12,513 bases of DNA, taken from the NCBI GenBank assembly GCA_964608925.1, contig CAZSQD010000042.1, positions 1-12,513 on the forward strand. The letters are read 5' to 3'. The DNA is from GCA-2733415 sp964608925 (GTDB taxonomy: Bacteria > Bacteroidota > Bacteroidia > Flavobacteriales > Flavobacteriaceae). The position numbers were made by a program, and so were the translations under genes. A model generated the notes under the pieces. That model had not been told where the DNA came from. It saw nothing but the letters and a program-made list of their open reading frames with translations, and did not search any database. The first letter of the stretch is position 1; each line of letters starts with the position of its first letter. This document shows positions 1 to 6,933 of the stretch, piece by piece.

Positions 1-3000
1 CTCTAAAATTGTATCGCCTAATAAATTGTATATTATTGCTTGCTCAAAAGTTTCAGTTAACCTTACGTTTATTACATTTTGTGTAGGGTTAGGGTAAATA
101 CTAAAACTTAAATTTTGATTATTAAAATCATTAATACCAAGTAAGTTTGGGTCAAATTCATACACACCCATATCTATAGTTGTATTATAAATTCGGGTGT
201 TACCATTTAAATCAGTTGTAATACTTGCTATTGCTAAACTATTATCTCCTGTATCAATTGCAGGTGAAGCTGTTTGTAGGGTAAAATCATTATTTGTGGC
301 ATCTGTAAATAATGGATCTGAATTACTAGTATTATTTGTACTGGTAGTATTAGCAGAAAAATTATCTTCATCTATAGTATTATTTACAACAATTGAGTTG
401 GCAATTGCAGTGTGTCCTTTATTGATAGCTGTAGTTGTTACTCCACCGACACCTGTATTGCCCCAAAAAATACTATTATTAATAGTTGCATTGTGAGTGG
501 AGTTACCATCTGTTCTTTTTCCTAAACCTAATGTACCGTGTTGACTACTTTGTGTGCCAATATCACTATTATTTGCAAATGTACAATTGGTAATGGTTGT
601 TGTTACTGTTGAACCTACACTACTTGCTCTTATCCACATAGCACTTCCTGTATAACCTTTTTGTGAAGCAATATAATCTTTAGTAATATTGTTTGTAAAC
701 AAACAATTTGTAATATTTGCTGTAATATTTATATTAGTAGTTGCTATTATTACGTATAAACCACTCCCATAGCGACTTAAATTATTATTAAACTTACAGT
801 TTTCCATTGTAAAACTGGAATCTATATTAAAACGAGCTCTAATTGCACCTCCATCATTACCAACATTTTTATTAAATTCACAATTTTTTATTGTAATTTC
901 ATTCACGGTACCAGCAATAAGAATACCGCCTCCATATGCATTGATACCTGTACTTCTTGCATTTCCACTTTCCACTTTAATACCATCTAACTCAATATTA
1001 TTTCCAGATATTTTTACTACATGATAACTATTTTCTCCTCTATTGCTACCTGTAAAATTTACACCTGTATCATCACCATTTAAATCACCTGATAAAATAG
1101 TTGGATGTGCTAAATAATCTCTATCTGCGGGGATAGTTTCTGTACCGTTAAAGCCTCCATAAAGTACTAAATTATTTTGACCAAGGTTAAATGCTATAGT
1201 TTTATTTGATGCATGAGGGATGTATGTTCCTTCTGCTATCCAAAGTACATCATTTGCATTAGAATTTGTTAATGCGGTTTGCAATGACGAATAAGCATCT
1301 ATCCAACTTGAACCATCATTATTTCCTGTAGCATCTATATCTACATAAATTGGTGGTGTTAGTATAAAAACGGCTGTTACATTTTTGTCGACATCTACTG
1401 TAATATTTAAAGGATTTGTACTACCGCTTGCATCACCTGTCCAATGTGAAAAAGAATAGCCTGTTGAAGGTGTTGCTGTAATGGAAACAATTTCGCCATC
1501 ATTATATGAGTTTGTACCACTTGGAGAAACAGTACCTGATCCAGTTGTATTTGTAGTTAAATTATAAAGAGTATAACTAGATTCATAAGCACCCATATCT
1601 ACTGTTGTATTTGCAATACGTTGATTTCCTAATAAATCAAACATGTTTCCTGCAGGAATTAAACTATTGTCTCCTGCATCTATTGCTGGTGAACTTGGTA
1701 GTAAAGAGAAATCATTATTTGCAAGATCAATAAACAATGGATCTGAATTACTAGTATTTGTTAAATTAGAAATGTTAGAAAAACCATCTTCATCTATCGA
1801 GTTAGATACATTTGTAGTACTTGTGGCGCTACCTGCATTACCTCTATTAATGGCTAACACTATACTACTAGTACTTGTATTGTTATAAAAAATACTATTA
1901 TTAATGGTTGCATTATGCGTAGAAGTACCATCCGTTCTTTTACTTACGGCAAATGTACCATGATTACTAGAAGCGGTACCTATATCATGATTCTTTGCAA
2001 ATGTACAGTTGGTAATAGTTGTATTTACAGTGGATCCTGTTGCATAGGCTCTTATCCAAGCAGCACTACCTGTAGTTCCTAATTCAGCACCGTTTACATT
2101 TCTAGTAGTATTGTTGATAAATAAAGTGTCAAACATATTAACTGTTAATGTTTTATTATCACTAAATGCTAGTAGATATAGGGTTGCATGTTTACCGTAG
2201 TTTTTATCAAAAATACAATTCTCTATGTTTATTGTTCCGTCATTTTCACTGTAAAATCGTATGGCACTACCGTTGTTTCGGGCAACATTTCTTTTTAAAG
2301 TACAGTTTTTAATATTAAAAATAGTTACATTATTTAAAACCCAAACACCTGCTCCAAAATTAGAAGATGTTGCATTTGAATTAGCTTGACCATCATTAAT
2401 TTGTAAACCATCTAAAGTAACACCGTTTGCTTGTATTCTCACTACATGGTAACTGTTTTCGGCTCTACCATAAGCGGTAGCAAAAGTTAATCCGCCTGTA
2501 TCATCTCCATTTAAATCTCCTGACAAAATTGTAGGATTAGCAGTAATATCTCTTTGACTTAATAACGTTTCAGTTCCATTAAATCCTCCATATAGGGTAA
2601 CGTTATCTTTGTTGAAGTTAAAAAAAGAGCCTCTATTGGTAGCATGTGGCGTATAGGTTCCTTGCGCTATCCAAATTGGGATATTTGGTAAATCATTAGC
2701 AAGCGCTGTTTGTAAACTTGTATATGCATTAGTCCAAGAACTACCATCATTATTTCCTGTGGCATTTTGATCTACATAAAATTGATTGATTACACTAAAA
2801 TTAGCAGTATATGCTTTATCTGCATCTATTAATAATGAAAAACTATTGGTTGGTTCAGTTGTAGTACCTGTCCAACCATTAAACCAATTACCTACTTCAG
2901 GAGTGGCAGTTAGTGTTAGGTTTATTCCTGCAAAACAGGTAATTGTTCCTACGTCTGGTACTAATGTGCCATTACCAATTTTACTTATTGTTAATTGATG

Positions 3001-5292
3001 TGTTGCGGTGACACCAGAGTCAAATTCATAACTACCCATATCTACAATGCTATTAGATATTCTTGGAGTTCCTAATAAATCTTCACTGTAAATTGCATTA
3101 ACATAGTTATTGTTTCCAGTATCTTTTGCAGGTGAAGTGGTTTGTAATGTAAAATCATTATTTGCAGCATCGGTAAATAACGGGTTAGCATTACTGGTAT
3201 TTACTTTATTACCAGCAGGAACTACTGAAAAACCTTGTTCATCTATAGAGTCTGTGACTAATAGCGTACTTGCTAAAGTTTGATGAATTCCTGTAATTGA
3301 TCTTGCAGTGCTACCTCCTGCAGTTGTGTTGCCCCAAAAAATACAATTAGCAACAGTTGCATCAACAATACCAGTTGATGATTGTGTTAAACCTAATGTT
3401 GCTCTTGTAAAATTATTCAAACTACTTGCCGTACCCGTATCTATATTATTTACATACGTATTATTTCCAAGTTTTGCTATCAAGTTAGCACCACTTGCAG
3501 ATGCTCGTAACCAAGAAGAGCTACCGCTATTACCTAATGTACTTCCATCAATATTTGCCGATTCGTTATTTGAGAATAAACTACTACTGATATTTACATT
3601 CAAAGTTGCATTAGCTTCAGCAGTGGCATAAATTCCTGTACCTTGTCTTGCAAAATTGTTACTGAACTCGCAGTTTTTTATAGTTAGTTCGCCCGGAGTA
3701 CTAGTATTGGTATATCGTGCATAAACTCCTGCAGCCATTACATTACAAACATTTTTAGTGAAAATTGTGTTTTTTATTGTTACTTTTTCTGAAACAGGGT
3801 TCATATAAAGTCCGCCACCTCTATTAAAACCAGAAGTTCCTCCATTACTATGCGCACCGGTTATGGTAACACCATCAAGTAAAAAGTTTATACCAGTTGT
3901 ACGAAAAATATTATAACTATTATCGTTCCTTGTTGAATTTGAATAGGTAATATTTGCATCATCATCACTATTTAAATCTCCTGAAAAAATAGTTAAATTT
4001 GTTCTGAAATCTCTTTGAGATAATACTGTTTCTGTAGCATCAAAACCACCATATATTTTTAAATTATTGTTTATTATGGAATAGTATTCTGATCTATTAG
4101 CTGTTGTACTTGGATTATAGGTACCTTGTGCTACCCAAATTTCTTCATTATCTTGAACATTTGATAACGCACCAATTAAGGTTGTATATGCATTTGCCCA
4201 AGAAACTCCATTGTTGTTACCTGTTGCGGCATGATTTACAAATATTTTACCAACATTTCTTAGTGTTTGAAAACTAATTGAAGTTGACCATTGTGTTGTA
4301 TTTGCTGTACATTGTTCTCTAACATATACTTCATAATCTTGAAACTCATCTAAAGCAGTTAAATTTGTACTTGTAGAAACATTAGTAAGAATAGTAGCAG
4401 ATGAAAATGGTTGACTACTTTTATGATATGCAATATCAAAAGTACCTGCGTTAGCAATATTTATTGTAGCACTTGTATTCGTAATCGCCGATGTTGATAA
4501 AATTGTAGCATCTGGAGTAAAACAATAGTTACCATATAAACCTATTGATGTTATTTCGGCAGGAGTTAGCACTCTATCATATAAAAGAATATCATCTAGA
4601 GTATCTTTATATTGATTTACAGCAGTAAGGTGATTAGCTCTACTATTAGCAAGTGTTACATTACCTGTAGTATTTGGAGATGTGATAATTGAGTCAAAAC
4701 CAGTAGCTTTTGATTCTGGAATACCATCTACATAAATTTTTGAAGAAATTATTCCAGCTCCTGATTTAAATTCCACTACAATATTATGCCAATTCCCATC
4801 TGAAATAAATTTTGTAGAGTTTTGTCCATAACCTTTTGGTACAACAGGAAAAGAAACATTATATTGAGTATAAAATCTACTTGATAAACGAATATTTCCA
4901 TTTCTTAAATAAATAAAATAACCTACATCATCACTATCAAAACCTGCAACGGTATTTCTAGTACTATCATCAATTATTGTTTCGTAATTACCATTATTTG
5001 ATAAGGTTTTTATCCAAAAACTATAAGAAATATTAAACGTATTTGATCCGCTAAATACAATATCAGGTCGTGTTAAATAATCTCCGCCAATATTAATAGC
5101 ATTATTTGTACCACTATATCTGTCTGATACATTTGTAAGAGCAGTTCCTGTTTGGACGAAGTTTGCGCCATTTGCACCGTCTACTAAACTTCCATTGTCA
5201 AAGCCATATTGCCCTACTAATCCATTTGTAGGATATTGTGCAAATGTGTAACTACTTATAAAGAGTAGTATTAAAAATAATTTTGTTTTCAT
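1..5292 (-). CDS. Giant T9SS-secreted multidomain beta-helix protein (3' end outside window)
   Basis: The frame is open from an ATG at 5292 to the window edge, giving 1764 residues without the C-terminus. Residues 1-18 form a signal peptide (MKTKLFLILLFISSYTFA, cleavage before Q19). Residues 20-250 resemble a LamG/concanavalin-like domain (GLVGQYGF near the start, LLYDRVLTPAEI near the end). Residues 253-343 look like a fibronectin type III domain. Three related beta-helix modules follow at about 347-757, 836-1237 and 1312-1712. Each opens with a YVDxxATGNNDGSSW-like motif and closes with DPLFTDxxNNDFxLxxxSPAxDxGxN and VDMGxYE, as in choice-of-anchor Q type proteins. InlB-like repeats (residues 760-833 and 1240-1310, with GWTG/HWTG) separate the modules. 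From residue 1716 a T9SS type A sorting domain begins (SIYPNPTQNVINV); about 40 residues probably lie beyond the edge. Family knowledge points to export by the type IX system to the surface or medium. An adhesive or glycan-binding role is inference. A LytTR-like promoter lies upstream. Confidence 0.93.
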   Translation of the reverse strand, partial: MKTKLFLILLFISSYTFAQYPTNGLVGQYGFDNGSLVDGANGANFVQTGTALTNVSDRYSGTNNAINIGGDYLTRPDIVFSGSNTFNISYSFWIKTLSNNGNYETIIDDSTRNTVAGFDSDDVGYFIYLRNGNIRLSSRFYTQYNVSFPVVPKGYGQNSTKFISDGNWHNIVVEFKSGAGIISSKIYVDGIPESKATGFDSIITSPNTTGNVTLANSRANHLTAVNQYKDTLDDILLYDRVLTPAEITSIGLYGNYCFTPDATILSTSAITNTSATINIANAGTFDIAYHKSSQPFSSATILTNVSTSTNLTALDEFQDYEVYVREQCTANTTQWSTSISFQTLRNVGKIFVNHAATGNNNGVSWANAYTTLIGALSNVQDNEEIWVAQGTYNPSTTANRSEYYSIINNNLKIYGGFDATETVLSQRDFRTNLTIFSGDLNSDDDANITYSNSTRNDNSYNIFRTTGINFLLDGVTITGAHSNGGTSGFNRGGGLYMNPVSEKVTIKNTIFTKNVCNVMAAGVYARYTNTSTPGELTIKNCEFSNNFARQGTGIYATAEANATLNVNISSSLFSNNESANIDGSTLGNSGSSSWLRASASGANLIAKLGNNTYVNNIDTGTASSLNNFTRATLGLTQSSTGIVDATVANCIFWGNTTAGGSTARSITGIHQTLASTLLVTDSIDEQGFSVVPAGNKVNTSNANPLFTDAANNDFTLQTTSPAKDTGNNNYVNAIYSEDLLGTPRISNSIVDMGSYEFDSGVTATHQLTISKIGNGTLVPDVGTITCFAGINLTLTATPEVGNWFNGWTGTTTEPTNSFSLLIDADKAYTANFSVINQFYVDQNATGNNDGSSWTNAYTSLQTALANDLPNIPIWIAQGTYTPHATNRGSFFNFNKDNVTLYGGFNGTETLLSQRDITANPTILSGDLNGDDTGGLTFATAYGRAENSYHVVRIQANGVTLDGLQINDGQANSNATSSNFGAGVWVLNNVTIFNIKNCTLKRNVARNNGSAIRFYSENDGTINIENCIFDKNYGKHATLYLLAFSDNKTLTVNMFDTLFINNTTRNVNGAELGTTGSAAWIRAYATGSTVNTTITNCTFAKNHDIGTASSNHGTFAVSKRTDGTSTHNATINNSIFYNNTSTSSIVLAINRGNAGSATSTTNVSNSIDEDGFSNISNLTNTSNSDPLFIDLANNDFSLLPSSPAIDAGDNSLIPAGNMFDLLGNQRIANTTVDMGAYESSYTLYNLTTNTTGSGTVSPSGTNSYNDGEIVSITATPSTGYSFSHWTGDASGSTNPLNITVDVDKNVTAVFILTPPIYVDIDATGNNDGSSWIDAYSSLQTALTNSNANDVLWIAEGTYIPHASNKTIAFNLGQNNLVLYGGFNGTETIPADRDYLAHPTILSGDLNGDDTGVNFTGSNRGENSYHVVKISGNNIELDGIKVESGNARSTGINAYGGGILIAGTVNEITIKNCEFNKNVGNDGGAIRARFNIDSSFTMENCKFNNNLSRYGSGLYVIIATTNINITANITNCLFTNNITKDYIASQKGYTGSAMWIRASSVGSTVTTTITNCTFANNSDIGTQSSQHGTLGLGKRTDGNSTHNATINNSIFWGNTGVGGVTTTAINKGHTAIANSIVVNNTIDEDNFSANTTSTNNTSNSDPLFTDATNNDFTLQTASPAIDTGDNSLAIASITTDLNGNTRIYNTTIDMGVYEFDPNLLGINDFNNQNLSFSIYPNPTQNVINVRLTETFEQAIIYNLLGDTILE
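159..4255 (-). repeat. Three tandem ~1.43-kb coding modules (beta-helix units)
   Basis: The secreted protein gene contains three related segments, at about 3024-4255, 1585-2795 and 159-1365. Matching points are offset by about 1443 bp (first to second) and 1425 bp (second to third), which are 481 and 475 codons. The second and third units are closest: the 23 bases at 311-333 and 1736-1758 are identical. The first unit has diverged more at the matching place (3179 onward). The pattern suggests stepwise internal duplication, with the copy nearest the C-terminus the most recent. Such repeats could recombine to change protein length. Confidence 0.8.
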
Positions 5293-5322
5293 TGTGTGTA
5301 TATATTTCAGTTAATAACGCAT

Positions 5323-5390
5323 CAAAATTGCAATTTTCATGAGTGTAAAATAGAATTGAATTGCTGAAAGTACATTTTGAGTTGCTAAAG
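5323..5390 (-). promoter_or_regulatory. Predicted LytTR-type promoter of the secreted protein gene
   Basis: Two direct repeats lie 21 bp apart, read on the plus strand: TGAATTGCTGAAA at 5357-5369 and TGAGTTGCTAAAG at 5378-5390. The core GTTGCT partly fits the published LytTR half-site pattern with central GTT. On the gene strand a -7-like CAATTTTG (5330-5323; consensus TAnnTTTG) lies 27 bp from the proximal repeat, and no -33 TTTG is visible, as expected for an activator-dependent promoter. The start codon at 5292 would give a leader of about 25 nt. The binding protein is inferred, probably the regulator encoded at 5544-6293. Confidence 0.65.
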
Positions 5391-5395
5391 CAAAA

Positions 5396-5428
5396 AAGAG
5401 AGAAAGTTTTTTACACACTCCCTCTCTT
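5396..5428 (-). terminator. Weak candidate terminator after the response regulator gene
   Basis: On the minus strand AAGAGAG (5428-5422) pairs with CTCTCTT (5402-5396) around a 19-nt loop and runs directly into a T tract (to 5392). The stem is only 7 bp and the loop is long, so termination may be partial. It would separate the response regulator transcript from the promoter of the secreted protein gene. Confidence 0.35.
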
Positions 5429-5430
5429 AC

Positions 5431-5466
5431 GCAAAAAACTAATTTTAAAAAATTTTAAAAAACCGC
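5431..5466. other. Phased A/T tracts, possible curved DNA
   Basis: The sequence has A tracts at 10-bp spacing, including a perfect 10-bp direct repeat AATTTTAAAA at 5441-5450 and 5451-5460. Tracts in phase with the helix favour intrinsic curvature. The segment lies upstream of the LytTR-like repeats at 5357-5390 and might help activation or act only as an AT-rich spacer. In such an AT-rich genome this is weak evidence. Confidence 0.3.
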
Positions 5467-5543
5467 CTATTTGTGCTAAAAAATAAAGTAACAATTTATT
5501 AAAATATTTTTTCAACCTATAAACAAGCTACATCACTTTGTGA

Positions 5544-6293
5544 TTATATATTTTGCATAATGTTTAAAAATTCATCTTTTTTATCTTTTGAAATGGATAC
5601 AGTTTGCTGGTTATCCATTACAATGTAGCCACCATCTTTTTTAATATATTCTTGTATGTATTTTAAATTGATTAAAAAAGAGCGATGCGGTCGGTAAAAT
5701 ATATTTATTTTATGGAGTGTTTCTACAAAAAATTTTAAAGGTTTGCTAACTAAAATAGTTTTTGAATTTGTCAGCTCAACTTTAGTATACATACCATCTG
5801 CTTCTAAAATTATAATGTCATCAAAGTTCACAAACTTAATTCCATCGGCATAGGGTAGCCCAATTTTAGAAAAATTTGAACTGTTTAAGCAATTTTTAAG
5901 TTCTGCTAATCGTTCATTTATTTTAGATTTACCAATAAAACGTATCGCTTTTTCAACAGCTTCTTTTACTTGTGTGGGCCTTACGGGTTTTAAAATATAA
6001 TCTATTGCCGATAATTGAAATGCTTGAATAGCATATTCACTATAGGCAGTGGTGAAAATAATTTCAAAATTTGCAACTTCTTTATCAATAAAATCTAAAA
6101 TTTCTAAACCAGAATGCTCGGGCATTTCAATATCTAAAAAAACAATATTAGGTTCTTCTTTTTTTATTATTACAACACCATCTAATAAGTTATCTACTTG
6201 AAATACGTGTGTGATTTTTGGGCAATTTTCTTCAATAAGAATATTTAAAACATTTCTTGCCTTTCTTTCATCGTCAATTATAATTGCTTTCAT
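5544..6293 (-). CDS. LytTR-family response regulator
   Basis: This 249-residue protein is a cytoplasmic DNA-binding response regulator of the LytR/AlgR type. The N-terminal receiver domain (residues 1-120) has the acidic pair D7-D8, the phosphoacceptor D54 in VFLDIEMP, the conserved threonine near position 82 in FTTAYSEYA, and K102 in LKP. The C-terminal LytTR domain (about 141-247) carries the family signature FYRPHRSFLINL (199-210). All key residues are present and the length is normal. The ATG lies 7 nt after the stop of the small exported protein gene, so the two are almost certainly cotranscribed. The partner kinase is very probably the sensor at 6934-9834, because LytTR regulators pair with kinases of that type. 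LytTR domains bind direct repeats about two turns apart, and repeats with exactly that layout occur at 5357-5390 and 6892-6924, so autoregulation and control of the secreted protein gene are inferred. Confidence 0.95.
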   Translation of the reverse strand: MKAIIIDDERKARNVLNILIEENCPKITHVFQVDNLLDGVVIIKKEEPNIVFLDIEMPEHSGLEILDFIDKEVANFEIIFTTAYSEYAIQAFQLSAIDYILKPVRPTQVKEAVEKAIRFIGKSKINERLAELKNCLNSSNFSKIGLPYADGIKFVNFDDIIILEADGMYTKVELTNSKTILVSKPLKFFVETLHKINIFYRPHRSFLINLKYIQEYIKKDGGYIVMDNQQTVSISKDKKDEFLNIMQNI

Positions 6294-6300
6294 TCGTGTG

Positions 6301-6846
6301 TTATTTTTTTATTGTAAATGAGCGCATAATTTTATTTGCGGTATCTACCCATTGAGTTTTTTCGTTTTCAGGACAATAAAAAGTACCTTCTAAAAGGTGC
6401 CCATTAATATTTGAGAAAAACTTAATTACATATACTTTTTTAGTTTTTTTAGAGAGCCCTTCTACTTTTACAAAGCCATATTTTTGATCATTATTTTCAA
6501 ATATTCCTGAATCAATACATTTGCCAAAATAATTATTTAATTCCACATAATAATCTTTAATCGTAATAAGTTTATCTTGAGTAACTCCTTGATAACGTTG
6601 ATTAATCTCAAAAGTTATAAATACTGTTTTCTCTTTATTAGTAAATACAACAAGTGGTCTTTGTTGAGCAGAATAATCAGCAATTTTTTCTTGTTTACTA
6701 AGCTCTTTAAAATTTGTTGGAATTTTAATACTTGCAATATTGTTTAGTATATATTTTTCCTCTAAATCAATAAGCGTAATAGTCATGGATAAGAGTGGTA
6801 ATGCAATGGCAACTGCTAAAAATAGTTTAAGTTTTTTCATTTTCAT
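6301..6846 (-). CDS. Small exported protein of unknown function, possibly PsbP/DcrB-like
   Basis: The 181-residue protein starts MKMKKLKLFLAVAIALPLLS, a basic then hydrophobic segment typical of a signal peptide or an N-terminal membrane anchor. There is no lipobox. The remaining ~150 residues are soluble, alternate strands and helices, and end in KIMRSFTIKK. Together with the IPTNFKEL opening this recalls PsbP/Mog1/DcrB-fold proteins, but that is a pattern impression and not a secure family call. Two cysteines (110 and 158) could form a disulfide in the periplasm. The gene lies between the sensor kinase and its regulator, 7 nt from the latter, with its own LytTR-like promoter. A role as an accessory signal-sensing or feedback component is plausible but unproven. 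A second ATG at 6840 (residue 3) is an alternative start; from the predicted promoter the first ATG would leave a leader of only about 6 nt. Confidence 0.85.
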   Translation of the reverse strand: MKMKKLKLFLAVAIALPLLSMTITLIDLEEKYILNNIASIKIPTNFKELSKQEKIADYSAQQRPLVVFTNKEKTVFITFEINQRYQGVTQDKLITIKDYYVELNNYFGKCIDSGIFENNDQKYGFVKVEGLSKKTKKVYVIKFFSNINGHLLEGTFYCPENEKTQWVDTANKIMRSFTIKK

Positions 6847-6857
6847 TAAGTTTATAA

Positions 6858-6924
6858 CAAAAATGAATTAATAATAGAGTTTATGCCCCCGTAAATTGCT
6901 GAAACACCAATTTGAGTTGCTAAA
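6858..6924 (-). promoter_or_regulatory. Predicted LytTR-type promoter of the small exported protein / regulator operon
   Basis: On the plus strand TAAATTGCTGAAA (6892-6904) and TGAGTTGCTAAAA (6913-6925) are direct repeats 21 bp apart, matching the pair at 5357-5390. A -7-like CATTTTTG on the gene strand (6865-6858) is 27 bp from the proximal repeat, exactly the spacing seen in the other promoter. No -33 element is visible. The whole element fits between the sensor stop codon (6934) and the next start (6846). I see no terminator there, so readthrough from the sensor gene may add to this internal promoter. Confidence 0.65.
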
Positions 6925-6933
6925 ACTATTGAA

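Noticed and set aside
197..3631. Several plus-strand open frames of 70-107 codons (197-496, 1643-1888, 2786-2998, 3308-3631)
   Set aside because: They lie opposite the long secreted protein gene, recur at matching places of its repeat modules, and encode low-complexity hydrophobic sequences with no recognisable domain.
5532..5544. Small hairpin ATCAC-TTT-GTGAT overlapping the response regulator stop codon
   Set aside because: The stem is only 5 bp and no T tract follows on the minus strand, so I do not call it a terminator.
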